Below, piece after piece: positions 16,597 to 24,877 of a stretch of DNA of 64,000 bases. The notes under the pieces are model-generated. The model saw nothing but the letters and a program-made list of their open reading frames with translations. It ran no database searches and was not told the DNA's origin. Made by a program: the position numbers and the translations under genes. Source of the DNA: Microbacterium sp. RU1D (GTDB taxonomy: Bacteria; Actinomycetota; Actinomycetes; Actinomycetales; Microbacteriaceae); the NCBI RefSeq assembly GCF_900156435.1, contig NZ_FTPQ01000001.1, positions 1,302,001 to 1,366,000 of the forward strand. Reading direction: 5' to 3'. The stretch's first letter is position 1, and each line of letters begins with the position of its first letter.

Positions 16597-18159
16597 ATGT
16601 CTGTCACCGTGCGCGGCCTGACGAAGCGGTACGGGGCGACCCTCGCCCTCGACGACGTCACGCTCGACATCCCGGCGGGGCGCATCCACGCGCTGCTCGG
16701 CCACAACGGAGCCGGGAAGTCCACCCTCATCGCGTGCCTGGGCGGCGGCGTCGCGCCGACCGAGGGCACCATCGACATCGACGGCGCCGCCCACGACGCC
16801 CTCACCCCGCGGACCTCCATCGCTGCGGGCGTCGCCGTCATCTACCAGCACCTGAGCCTGCTGGAGAACATGACGGTCGCCGAGAACCTCTTCATCGGTC
16901 AGGAGCTCACGGCCGTCGGTCTCATCCGCCGCGGCGAGCAGCGCCGGCTCGCGCGCGCGGCTCTCGACGCCGTCGGCGCGACCGGCATCGACCCCGACGC
17001 GAAGGTGTCGACCCTGCCGATCGGCCAGCGGCAACTCGTCGAGATCGCGAAGGTCGTGCGGCGCGATGCGCGGCTGATCGTCTTCGATGAGCCGACCGCC
17101 GCTCTGTCGCGGGCGGAGGCCGCGCGCCTCGGTAACCTCGTGCGCGACCTCGCCGGCCGAGGGATCGCGATCCTGTACGTCACGCATCTGCTCGGCGAGG
17201 TGCTCGCGCTCGCGGATGCCGCGACCGTGATGCGCAACGGGCGCACCGTGTGGTCGGCGGAGGGTTCCGCCATCACGCGCGACGCGCTGGTCGCGGCGAT
17301 CAGCGACGGTCACGGCGCGACGAACGAGCGTCCCGTGCCCGCGCGCCGCGGCGAGACGCCCGTGCTGGAGGTCAGGGGTCTCGTGGCACCCGGGCTCACG
17401 CCGATCGACCTCTCCGTCGCGCCCGGCGAGATCGTCGCCTGCTACGGCCTGGTCGGCTCCGGGCGCACCCGCTTCCTCAGCACGGTGTACGGGCGCATCT
17501 CGCGCACCGGCGGCGCGCTCCTGATCGACGGGACGCCGCGCGAGACTCGCTCACCCGCGCAGGGGCTGCGTGCCGGGATCGCCCTCGTGCCGGCCGATCG
17601 GGCGCGGGAGGGACTGTTCGCCGCGCTCCCCGCCCAGGACAACACCGTCATCGACGCGATGCGCCGCCTCGGGTCGTGGGGGCTGCGGTCGCTGCGCGCC
17701 GAACGGGGGGTGTTCGACCGCATCGCCGATGGTCTCGCCCTGCGCCCGCGTGCGGCCGACCTGCCCGCCGGTCGCTTCAGCGGTGGCAACCAGCAGAAGA
17801 TCCTGCTCGCCCGCTGGGTCAACGACGCCGCCCGCACGCGGGTGATCCTGCTCGACGACCCGACCCAGGGCGTCGACGTGGGTGCCCGCAAAGACATCTA
17901 CGACGCGATCAAGACTCTCGCCGCCGAGCAGGGGATGGGTGTGATCGTCGCCACGAACGAGCCCGAAGAGGTCGTCGACCTCGCGCACCGCTGCCTCATC
18001 TTCGCGAAGGGGGCGGTGATCGACGAGATCGATGGCGCCCACGCCACCGCGGACGGTCTGCTGTCGGCCGTCCATTCCGCTCCCGCCGCCGCGGAGGCCA
18101 CGACCGGACCGGTCGCCCACCCCGCTCCTGCCGATCTCACCGAAGGACCCCGCCCGTGA
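16597..18159 (+). CDS. Double ATPase subunit of the RbsA-type ABC importer
   Basis: A 520-aa protein with two fused nucleotide-binding domains. The first has Walker A GHNGAGKST (35-43), a family-typical GQRQLVEIAK signature and Walker B LIVFDEPT. The second has the degenerate Walker A GLVGSGRTRF usual in RbsA/XylG/MglA, with SGGNQQKILLARW and VILLDDPTQGVD. The last ~25 residues are an Ala/Pro-rich tail. The gene follows the binding protein by 57 bases and overlaps the permease by the GTGA motif, so the three form an operon. It powers import across the cytoplasmic membrane. Confidence 0.9.
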   Translation: MSVTVRGLTKRYGATLALDDVTLDIPAGRIHALLGHNGAGKSTLIACLGGGVAPTEGTIDIDGAAHDALTPRTSIAAGVAVIYQHLSLLENMTVAENLFIGQELTAVGLIRRGEQRRLARAALDAVGATGIDPDAKVSTLPIGQRQLVEIAKVVRRDARLIVFDEPTAALSRAEAARLGNLVRDLAGRGIAILYVTHLLGEVLALADAATVMRNGRTVWSAEGSAITRDALVAAISDGHGATNERPVPARRGETPVLEVRGLVAPGLTPIDLSVAPGEIVACYGLVGSGRTRFLSTVYGRISRTGGALLIDGTPRETRSPAQGLRAGIALVPADRAREGLFAALPAQDNTVIDAMRRLGSWGLRSLRAERGVFDRIADGLALRPRAADLPAGRFSGGNQQKILLARWVNDAARTRVILLDDPTQGVDVGARKDIYDAIKTLAAEQGMGVIVATNEPEEVVDLAHRCLIFAKGAVIDEIDGAHATADGLLSAVHSAPAAAEATTGPVAHPAPADLTEGPRP

Positions 18160-19160
18160 TCGAGAACCGTTTCCTGCGCGCCGCTGTCGAGGGCGTCGTG
18201 CGCACCCCGCTGCTCATCGTGCTCATCGTCCTCGTGATCGGTGTGCAGATCGCGACGGACTCTTTCTTCGGGTGGCAGAACATCCGCGGCATCCTGCAGG
18301 ACAGCGCCGTCATCGCGATCGTCGCCATCCCCGTGGCGATGCTGCTCATCGCGGGGTACATCGACCTCTCGGTGGGCTCGAGTCTCGCGCTCGGCGGGGT
18401 GGTGGCATCCCTGGTCATGGACAAGGGCGCCGGACAACCGGCTGTGGCCGTCGTGCTCGCGATCCTCTCGGGGGCGGTGGTGGGGCTCGTGAACGCCGTG
18501 ATCATCACGGTGCTCGGGTTGAACTCGTTCATCACCACCCTGGGCACGCTGACGGCGGTGCGCGGGGTGGCGCAGCTCATCAGCCCGACGCCGCGGAACA
18601 ACTTCGGCGACCAGTTCGGCCTGCTCGGCGTCGGAACGATCGCGGGCGTGCCGCTGTCGGTGTGGATCGCGGCGCTGCTGCTGATCGCCGCCGGGATCTT
18701 CCTGTCACTGACGCCCACCGGTCGCCACGTCTACGCCGTCGGCGTCAACCGGCAGGCGGCGTACCTCTCCGGTGTCCCGGTCCGGCGCCTCCCGTTCGCG
18801 CTCTTCGTGCTGTCGGGGGCGATGTCGGGATTCGCCGGCACGATCGTCGCGGCCCGCCTCAACAGCGCCCCGGCCGGGCAGCTCGGCGCCGGGTTCGAGC
18901 TCGTCGTCCTGACCGCCGTCCTGCTCGGGGGCGTCGCGCTCACCGGCGGCGAGGGAACGATCTTCGGCGTCGTGGTGGGCGTGCTTTTCTACGGCGCGCT
19001 GAACAACTCGCTCGTGCTGCTGGGCGTCACGACGTTCTGGCAGGCGGTGGCCAGCGGCCTCGCCCTCGTCGCGGCGATCGGCCTGAGCGCTCTGACCCAC
19101 GTGCTCCGGGTGCGGCTCGCCACCGCCCGAGCGCGGAAGCTGGTGGCGCTGGCCGCCTGA
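18156..19160 (+). CDS. Permease subunit of the RbsC-type ABC importer
   Basis: A 334-aa membrane protein of the BPD_transp_2 family with about 8-10 hydrophobic helices. It contains GYIDLSVGSSLALGGV and the ATPase-coupling loop ALGVNRQAA-like segment (here AVGVNRQAAYLSGVPVRRL). The GTG at 18156 overlaps the ATPase stop (GTGA) and is preceded by GAAGGA. With only one permease gene, the channel is presumably a homodimer, as in RbsC. The frame is open far upstream to 17250, but that part is an out-of-frame shadow of the ATPase. Confidence 0.9.
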   Translation: MIENRFLRAAVEGVVRTPLLIVLIVLVIGVQIATDSFFGWQNIRGILQDSAVIAIVAIPVAMLLIAGYIDLSVGSSLALGGVVASLVMDKGAGQPAVAVVLAILSGAVVGLVNAVIITVLGLNSFITTLGTLTAVRGVAQLISPTPRNNFGDQFGLLGVGTIAGVPLSVWIAALLLIAAGIFLSLTPTGRHVYAVGVNRQAAYLSGVPVRRLPFALFVLSGAMSGFAGTIVAARLNSAPAGQLGAGFELVVLTAVLLGGVALTGGEGTIFGVVVGVLFYGALNNSLVLLGVTTFWQAVASGLALVAAIGLSALTHVLRVRLATARARKLVALAA

Positions 19161-19172
19161 CCGGTCCTCGCG

Positions 19173-19199
19173 AAGCCGCGCTCCCAGGGGGCGCGGCTT
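19173..19199 (+). terminator. Hairpin terminator after the ABC importer
   Basis: AAGCCGCGC (19173-19181) pairs with GCGCGGCTT (19191-19199), followed by TTCGCG, 12 bases past the permease stop. Confidence 0.75.
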
Positions 19200-19255
19200 T
19201 CGCGTGTCCGGAGTCCTTTCCGGCGGTTTCGCGCCGCCGTCGTGCACCGGGGTTC

Positions 19256-19443
19256 GGTGCGGCGCATCGAATTCGGATGGATGCCGGGGTGGCATCCGAT
19301 TCTGCGAGGTGCATTCCATTCTGTTGCGCTTCCGCCGTGCGTCGCCGACGCGATGCTCGTGAGGCTTCCTCCGCTGGTCGTGCGCCGTGGAACCGGTGCG
19401 GCGTATCGGATTCGGATGGATGCCGGGGTGGCATCCGGTTCTG
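19256..19443. repeat. Two 49-bp direct repeats, each enclosing GGATGCC-ggggt-GGCATCC
   Basis: The convergent gap 19161-19538 (378 bases) has no gene. Copy 1 (19256-19304) and copy 2 (19395-19443) match at 46 of 49 bases by my reading and lie 139 bases apart. Each starts GGTGCGGCG and contains TTCGGATGGATGCC, a 5-nt spacer and GGCATCCG, ending TTCTG. A degenerate third tail GCATTCCATTCTG lies at about 19311. The right end of the gap (19496-19523) is a GAGCCGCG-type hairpin that probably terminates the moaF-like gene on the minus strand. Confidence 0.8.
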
Positions 19444-19538
19444 TTGAACGCGCCCGATTCCGTTCGCCCCCCCGACCGCCCCCCGGCACGCGAAAGAGCC
19501 GCGCCCCCGAGGGGACGCGGCTCTCGAGCGGTGGCGCC

Positions 19539-20357
19539 TCAGCGCTCCAACGGACGCGCCGGGTCGTACTCGACCGGGTGCACGGTGTTCGACAGCAGTC
19601 GCCCGTGCGCGCCGAAGGTGAAGTGCGTGGCCCCGGAGCCCGACTCGTCGGTGCCGAACAGCACGCCGTGCGCGCGCAGCGCCTTCTGGTCGCGGTGGTC
19701 GGCGATCGTCACCGAGCCGCACGGGATGACCTTCTCGCGCCAGGAGAAGACGTAGATGCCGGGGCGCACGCGCCACACCGTGTTCTCGTCGGTGTCTGCG
19801 AGGCCCTGCTCGGGGCCCGCGAGGCAGTGCCATGAGTACCAGTGCGGCGAGAGGTACACGTGCTCGTACGCGTGCACGGTCGAGTACACCCACAGCACGC
19901 GACGGCCGATCAGCTCGTCGGTGGGCGCCGGGGCGTCCCCGCGCACCTCGAGCTCGGCGATGGTGGACGGCGCGAAGCTCATCTGCACCGCGGTGCGCCC
20001 GGGCGCCGCCGTCCCCAGAGTGCTGACCACCGTCAGCGCGTGCCCGCTGCGCAGGTCGAGGATGAGGGTCACGGCCACGTCCGGGTGAGCCCCGGGCGTG
20101 TACTGCGCGTAGTACAGCTCGTCGTCGACCTCGATCACCTCGACGTCGTCGCGTCCGGCCTCGGACGTCGCGGTCCACTCCACGGCATCCGTCTCGAAGC
20201 GGTACGCCGTTCGCGCGCCCTCGTCGTCCACGGTGGTGAACGTGCGCCCCGCGAGGGCGTCGGTCAGCTCGGCCTTGGCCGCGTCGAAGCCGGGAGCGAG
20301 CCCGTCGAGCGGCAGCCAGGTTCGGGTGTCGGAAAGGTTCAGGGTGTCGGTCGTCAT
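19539..20357 (-). CDS. MoaF-family protein associated with amine catabolism
   Basis: The 272-aa product fits the MoaF family (an N-terminal calycin-like domain followed by a similar C-terminal one). Landmarks are TVDDEGARTAYRFE, DDELYYAQYTPG, TLILDLRSGHAL and VYSTVHAYEHVYLSPHWYSWHCL. In Klebsiella, MoaF is encoded by a monoamine-regulated moa operon named for molybdenum-cofactor biosynthesis, yet many relatives lie near amine oxidase genes, and its biochemical role is unknown to me. Here it follows an amine permease by 111 bases on the same strand and lies 5 kb from a copper amine oxidase; no Moco genes are present. The ATG at 20357 has AGAGAAAGAG upstream. The His-rich YSTVHAYEHVYLSPHW segment could be a metal or ligand site. 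Confidence 0.75.
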   Translation of the reverse strand: MTTDTLNLSDTRTWLPLDGLAPGFDAAKAELTDALAGRTFTTVDDEGARTAYRFETDAVEWTATSEAGRDDVEVIEVDDELYYAQYTPGAHPDVAVTLILDLRSGHALTVVSTLGTAAPGRTAVQMSFAPSTIAELEVRGDAPAPTDELIGRRVLWVYSTVHAYEHVYLSPHWYSWHCLAGPEQGLADTDENTVWRVRPGIYVFSWREKVIPCGSVTIADHRDQKALRAHGVLFGTDESGSGATHFTFGAHGRLLSNTVHPVEYDPARPLER

Positions 20358-20395
20358 TGCGATCTCTTTCTCTGGAGGGCAGGGGGGAGGGGGAG

Positions 20396-20464
20396 GGATG
20401 CCGTGGCCCCCGCCCGGTCGGGCGCGTGCGGCCGACGGGGACGGACGTGCGGGGTGCGGCATCC
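20396..20464. repeat. Inverted GGATGCC...GGCATCC pair in the permease-moaF gap
   Basis: GGATGCC at 20396-20402 faces GGCATCC at 20458-20464, ending 5 bases from the permease stop. The spacer holds further short complementary segments, so a weak terminator or attenuator is possible. Confidence 0.4.
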
Positions 20465-20468
20465 GGGG

Positions 20469-21950
20469 TCAGAGGCCGGGGACCGGGTCTTTGCCCTTCT
20501 CGGCCGTGACCACGTTGAAGGCCTCGAGGTCGTCGGACAGCCCGGCGTAGACGGCGGGCTTGCGTCGACGCAGGAACGCGGCGTAGCCGATGCCGCCGAT
20601 CACGGCGGCGACCAGCAGCAGCGGCATCAGGCGGATCGCGGGTTCGTCGGAACCGGCGACGATGTCGAAGTTGACGACGGCCAGCACCACGATGATCGAC
20701 AGCGCGACGAAGCCGATGCCCGGTGCGATCACGGTGCTCCACCACCGACGGTCGCCGCGGCGGCGGAAGAAGACCACGATCGACAGGGCCGCGAGCGCCT
20801 GCAGCACGATCACCGAGAGCGTGCCGAACCCGAGCATCGCGGGGACGAGGTTGAGAATCGGGTCGAGGCCGGCCAGGGCGAAGAGTCCCGCGACGATCGC
20901 CGCGAACGCGGCCTGCACGATGCCGGCGAGCTGCGGAGCGCCCGTCGCACGGGTGCGGGCGAGGGCGAAGGGCAGCACGCGGGCGCGCCCGAGGGCGTAG
21001 AGGTACCGCGTGGCGGAGTTGTGGAATGCCAGCATCGCCGCGAACAGGCTCACCAGCAGCAGGACCTGCATGACGACGGTGAGCTGGGGGCCGAGGTAGG
21101 TGGCCGCCAGGCTGAAGATGAGGTCACCCGTGGCGAGGTGATCTTGAGCGGTGCCCTGCGCCTGGGCGACGCCGGTCGCACTGACGACGGCCCACGTGGT
21201 GACGCCGAGGATGACGCCGATCGCGACGATCGCGGTGTAGGTCGCCCGGGGGATGGTCTTCAGCGGATTCCGCGCCTCTTCGCCGAACAGGGCGGTGGCC
21301 TCGAAGCCCAGGAACCCGGTCGCCGCCAGCAGCAGGCCGATGGGCAGGGAGCCCGAGAAGACGGCCTCGGGGGAGAAGGCGCCGAGGTCGTACCCCGTCT
21401 GCACGAGCACCGAGATGTCGAACACGACGAGCATCAGCACCTCGAGCACGAGGGCGACACCGAGCACCTTCGACGAGAAGTCGACGCCCGTGCGCGCCAT
21501 GAGGAAGCACACGACGATCGACAGCAGTCCCCACACGTACCAGTGAAGGTCGAAGCCGGTGAGCCCGGCGATGATCGACTGCATGAAGAAGCCGCTCGTG
21601 CCGATGGTGCCCACGACGAAGAAGTTGTAGCCGACGGTGGCGATCAGGCCGGCGATGAGTCCGCCCGTGCGACCCAGACCCTTGACCACGAAGGCGTAGA
21701 AGCCGCCCGCGTTCACCAGCTGCTTCGACATCTGCGCGTAGCCGACCGCGAACAGCAACAGGATCACCGCGATGATCAGGAACGACGCGGGCGTGCCGCC
21801 GCCGTTGCCGAGCGCGATCGCGATCGACGCGACGACGACGATGCCCGTCAGCGGTGCCACGGCGGCGAGGACGAGGAAGACGATGCCGGCGACCCCCAGG
21901 GCACCGCGCTGCAACGCGGTGGAGGAGCCGGCGGTGGTCGAGTCGGTCAT
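20469..21950 (-). CDS. APC-superfamily amine/amino-acid permease
   Basis: A 493-aa membrane protein with about 12 hydrophobic helices. It has the APC features AAVAPLTGIVVVAS in helix 1, NAGGFYAFVVKGLGR between helices 2 and 3, and FLGFEATALFGEEARNPLKTIPRA in helix 6-loop. The C-terminus is short and cytoplasmic. It starts at the ATG at 21950 with GAAGGA upstream. Placed upstream of moaF-like and near the amine oxidase, it probably imports the amine (tyramine, phenethylamine or similar) or an aromatic amino acid; that is inference. It is divergent from the first SDR gene, sharing a 156-base control region. Confidence 0.85.
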   Translation of the reverse strand: MTDSTTAGSSTALQRGALGVAGIVFLVLAAVAPLTGIVVVASIAIALGNGGGTPASFLIIAVILLLFAVGYAQMSKQLVNAGGFYAFVVKGLGRTGGLIAGLIATVGYNFFVVGTIGTSGFFMQSIIAGLTGFDLHWYVWGLLSIVVCFLMARTGVDFSSKVLGVALVLEVLMLVVFDISVLVQTGYDLGAFSPEAVFSGSLPIGLLLAATGFLGFEATALFGEEARNPLKTIPRATYTAIVAIGVILGVTTWAVVSATGVAQAQGTAQDHLATGDLIFSLAATYLGPQLTVVMQVLLLVSLFAAMLAFHNSATRYLYALGRARVLPFALARTRATGAPQLAGIVQAAFAAIVAGLFALAGLDPILNLVPAMLGFGTLSVIVLQALAALSIVVFFRRRGDRRWWSTVIAPGIGFVALSIIVVLAVVNFDIVAGSDEPAIRLMPLLLVAAVIGGIGYAAFLRRRKPAVYAGLSDDLEAFNVVTAEKGKDPVPGL

Positions 21951-22106
21951 GGCGTGTCCTTCGGTTCGGGTTCCGAGCGGGCAGCGGTGCCCGTTGCAGC
22001 GATCTTGCTCCGCTCACCTGCTTCGGACTTGACCGCCGGTGAGGGGGCCTGTTGCGTCCGCGCAGGGACGGATGCCGCCCGCCGGTGACGCGAACAGGAT
22101 GGCGGC

Positions 22107-22838
22107 ATGGACCTTCACCTCACCGCGCGCAGAGCGCTCGTCACCGGCGCCGCCGGGGGAATCGGCCGTGCCTGCGTGCAGGCGCTCGCCGCCGAGGGAG
22201 CGCTGACCGGAGCCATCGACCTCGACCCGCGGGTGCGGGAGATCGGGGACCACGGCGTCGTCGCGGACCTCACGGATGCCGACGCCGCCGCCGCCGCGGT
22301 GGACGCGTGCGCGCAGGAGCTCGACGGACTGGACGCGCTGGTGCTCGCAGCCGGCATCTCCGGTCCGGTCGGCACCCCGCTCGGACAGACCGCGCCGGCG
22401 GACTGGGAGCGCGTCTTCGCCGTCAATGTGACGGGCGCCTTCCTCACCCTGCGCGCGGCACTGCCGTGGCTGCGCCGGTCGGACGCCCCCGCCGTCGTGA
22501 TCGTGGCGAGTGACTCGGCGCTCGTCGCCACTCCCGGCATGGTGCCGTACGGCGCCTCGAAGGCCGCCCTGCTGCACCTGGCGCGTGCCGCGGCCGTGGA
22601 GCTCGCCCCCGAGGGAATTCGCGTCAACGCTGTATGCCCCTCGATCGTCGACACCCCGATGAGCCGCGGGGATCTCGGGATGCCGAGCGGCTTCGCAGCT
22701 GCGGAGTACCCGGTGCAGACGGCGGCCGAGGTGGCCGATCAGATCGTGCTGTTGGCCTCCGCCCGCCTGCGGCCGGTGTCGGCGGCGACATGGGTGTCGG
22801 ATTTCGGCATGAGCGCGCGGTCGGGATTCCCGGCGTGA
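22107..22838 (+). CDS. Short-chain dehydrogenase/reductase (243 aa)
   Basis: Classical SDR: TGxxxGIG cofactor motif at 13-20 (TGAAGGIG), LAAG at about 80-83, a catalytic Ser at 135-137 (ASDSAL), Tyr148 and Lys152 (YGASK), and RVNAVCPS after it. The acidic IDLD at the end of beta-2 favours NAD over NADP. The ATG at 22107 has AGGA at short distance. Substrate unknown. It is the first of two adjacent SDR genes divergent from the amine permease, so both may act on alcohol or ketone intermediates of the same amine route, but nothing in the sequence proves it. Confidence 0.85.
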   Translation: MDLHLTARRALVTGAAGGIGRACVQALAAEGALTGAIDLDPRVREIGDHGVVADLTDADAAAAAVDACAQELDGLDALVLAAGISGPVGTPLGQTAPADWERVFAVNVTGAFLTLRAALPWLRRSDAPAVVIVASDSALVATPGMVPYGASKAALLHLARAAAVELAPEGIRVNAVCPSIVDTPMSRGDLGMPSGFAAAEYPVQTAAEVADQIVLLASARLRPVSAATWVSDFGMSARSGFPA

Positions 22839-22855
22839 GCGGAGAAGGAGGAACG

Positions 22856-23659
22856 ATGCACGACGAACTGCGGGGACAGGTAGCGCTCGTCACGGGCGGC
22901 GGCACGGGGATCGGCGAGGCGGTCGCACGACGACTCGCGCGTGAGGGTGCGCACGTCGTCGTGACGGGTCGACGGATCGAGCCCCTCGAGCGAGTCGCGG
23001 CGGACATCGGGGGAACCGCGATCGCCGCGGATGCCGCCCGCGCCGCCGACGTCGCGGCGCTGGTCGCGCGCATCCTCGACGAGCGAGGGCGGCTCGACGT
23101 CGTCGTCGCCAACGCCGGCGGGCACGGCTTCGCCACCGTCGCCGACACCGACGACGACGCCTGGGAGGCGGCGCTGCGCGCCAACGTCACCACGGCGTTC
23201 GTCATCGTCCGCGCCGCCCTTCCGGCCCTGATCGCGGCCCGAGGGCGAGTCGTGGTGATGTCATCGATCGCGGGCCTCGCCGCCGGGCCCTCGGTCGCCG
23301 GGTACACCGTGGGCAAGCACGCGCTGATCGGGCTCACCCGCTCCCTCGCGCGCGACTACGGCAGGCAGGGAGTCCGGGTCAACACGGTCTGCCCGGGCTG
23401 GGTCGCCACGCCCATGGCGGATGAGGAGATGGATGCCTTCGCCCGAGCTGCCGGCCTCGAGGGTCGCGCGGCGGCCTACGCCGCGGTGACCACCGACGTG
23501 CCGCTCGGGCGTCCGGCGCAGCCCGACGAGATCGCCGGGGTCGTGCGCTTCCTCGCGTCCCCGGACTCGTCGTACATCACCGGCGCGACGATCGTCGCCG
23601 ACGGCGGGGCGCACATCGTCGACGTTCCCACGATCGCTTTCGATCACGCGGGGATGTGA
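22856..23659 (+). CDS. Short-chain dehydrogenase/reductase (267 aa)
   Basis: Second SDR, 17 bases after the first and probably co-transcribed. It has TGGGTGIG (13-20), NAG (86-88), a catalytic Ser at 136-137, and Tyr150 and Lys154 (YTVGK). TGRR at the end of beta-2 suggests NADP. The ending has ITGATIVADGGAHIVD. An in-frame GTG at 22835 exists, but the ATG at 22856 has GAGAAGGAGGAACG in front, a near-ideal ribosome site. Substrate unknown. Its end faces the feaR-like gene across a 144-base palindrome-rich gap. Confidence 0.87.
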   Translation: MHDELRGQVALVTGGGTGIGEAVARRLAREGAHVVVTGRRIEPLERVAADIGGTAIAADAARAADVAALVARILDERGRLDVVVANAGGHGFATVADTDDDAWEAALRANVTTAFVIVRAALPALIAARGRVVVMSSIAGLAAGPSVAGYTVGKHALIGLTRSLARDYGRQGVRVNTVCPGWVATPMADEEMDAFARAAGLEGRAAAYAAVTTDVPLGRPAQPDEIAGVVRFLASPDSSYITGATIVADGGAHIVDVPTIAFDHAGM

Positions 23660-23685
23660 TCGCGCGGGCGGTATCAACACTCGCC

Positions 23686-23780
23686 GGTCGACCGTGTCAC
23701 TTCTGGTCGACCGGATCTTCCGTAGCCGACCATTCCTGGGACATGCCCCGCAGAAGTGCGACAGGGGGGCGACATGCCCC
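23686..23780. repeat. Palindrome-rich gap between convergent genes
   Basis: Two CGGTCGACCG-like sites (GGTCGACCG at 23686-23694 and 23705-23713), an imperfect inverted pair TGTCACTTCTG (23695-23705) with CAGAAGTGCGACA (23751-23763), and a 10-base direct repeat GACATGCCCC (23740-23749, 23771-23780). Together they could terminate both converging transcripts; they may also be a degenerate mobile palindrome. Confidence 0.5.
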
Positions 23781-23803
23781 CTCAGAGGGGAGACGTGGTG
23801 CCC

Positions 23804-24760
23804 TCAGCGCCCACCGCGGCACTCGCTGGGTGAGAACCCGAACGCCGACTTGAACGTGCGGCTGAAGTGCGCGGCATCCGGGAATCCCCAGCGCGCGCCG
23901 ATCGCCGAGACCGACTGATCGGCGAGCAGCGGATCGGTCAGATCGCGTCGGCAGCGTTCGAGGCGGCGGGAGCGGATGAGCGCGGCCACTGTCGTGCCCT
24001 GGCCCTGGAACAGCGTGTGCAGGTGCCGCGTCGAGATGTAGTGCGCAGCGGCGATCGTCCCCGGCCCCAGGGCGGGGGAGGCGAGGTGGGTGTCGATGTG
24101 CTCCTCGACGCGGCGGCGGAGGGCGGCGTGCGGATCGGTCGCCGCGACGTCGCTGCCGAGCTCGTGCGCGTAGACCGTCGTGAGCAGGTCGAGAGCGGTG
24201 TGCACCAGCCGCGATCCAGACGGGCTGGCGACCTGATCGAGGTGGGTCCCGAGCTGCGCGAGGAAGGGGGCGACGACCCCGCCCAGCCCGCCGTCCCCCG
24301 GCACGCGCACGGCGGTCAGCTGCGCGAGGGCCGACGACGGCAGGGGAAGGGCGCTGGGTGCGAACATCGTCACGATCGTGCGGAAGTCGCCGCTGAAGCA
24401 CAGCGAGTATGGCCGCGAGGTGTCGTAGACGGCGAAGTCTCCCGGGCGCAGGAGCGCTTCGCGGCCGTCCTGGATCAGCAGGCCGGTTCCGGCGAGCATG
24501 AGGCTCATCTTCACGGCGGGGCCGTCGGCGCGCGCGATCAGGTCGGGTGTGCGCTCGACCACGTGGGGGGAAGCGGCGACCGTACTCACGTGGATGCCAT
24601 CGGCCGACGCCGCGCGGATCGTGCCGCGGAAGCGGTCGGGGTCGGGTGCGGTGACGTGCAGCGGCACGAAACTGTCGTCGACCGCGGCGCGGAACGCGGT
24701 CAGGTCGGCGGCGTGGATGGCGGTGACGCCCGATCGGGCGGGAATGGTGACGATCGACAT
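23804..24760 (-). CDS. AraC-family regulator resembling FeaR
   Basis: The 318-aa product has an N-terminal AraC_binding_2 domain (about 30-190) and a C-terminal double HTH (about 215-312, with YISTRHLHTLFQGQG and GFPDAAHFSRTFKSAFGFSPSECR). The sensor region shares with E. coli FeaR the pattern VSTV.ASP..V.RT and GDFAVYDTSRPYSL; FeaR activates tynA (amine oxidase) and feaB in response to aromatic amines. The amine oxidase gene 850 bases away supports a FeaR-like role. The ATG at 24760 has a strong GAGGAGG. The 117 bases upstream are unusually AT-rich for this window (GGATAAAAATG, CAAAGTTTCCCGAATATTA on plus), suggesting a regulated promoter. Confidence 0.8.
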   Translation of the reverse strand: MSIVTIPARSGVTAIHAADLTAFRAAVDDSFVPLHVTAPDPDRFRGTIRAASADGIHVSTVAASPHVVERTPDLIARADGPAVKMSLMLAGTGLLIQDGREALLRPGDFAVYDTSRPYSLCFSGDFRTIVTMFAPSALPLPSSALAQLTAVRVPGDGGLGGVVAPFLAQLGTHLDQVASPSGSRLVHTALDLLTTVYAHELGSDVAATDPHAALRRRVEEHIDTHLASPALGPGTIAAAHYISTRHLHTLFQGQGTTVAALIRSRRLERCRRDLTDPLLADQSVSAIGARWGFPDAAHFSRTFKSAFGFSPSECRGGR

Positions 24761-24877
24761 GGGGAGACCTCCTCGTTTCCCTCGACATTCGGCTCCCGCA
24801 TCATTTTTATCCGACGCTTGTAGAACCAAAGTTTCCCGAATATTACCCCGATGTATCGGATGCCGCGAGAGCCCCGT

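Noticed and set aside
15538..19160. Naming the importer a ribose or xylose transporter
   Set aside because: The RbsBAC family is clear but no sugar kinase or isomerase gene is nearby; the neighbour is an amidohydrolase, so the substrate is left open.
22835..22855. GTG start for the second SDR gene
   Set aside because: It would place the strong GAGAAGGAGG ribosome site inside the coding region; the ATG at 22856 fits better.
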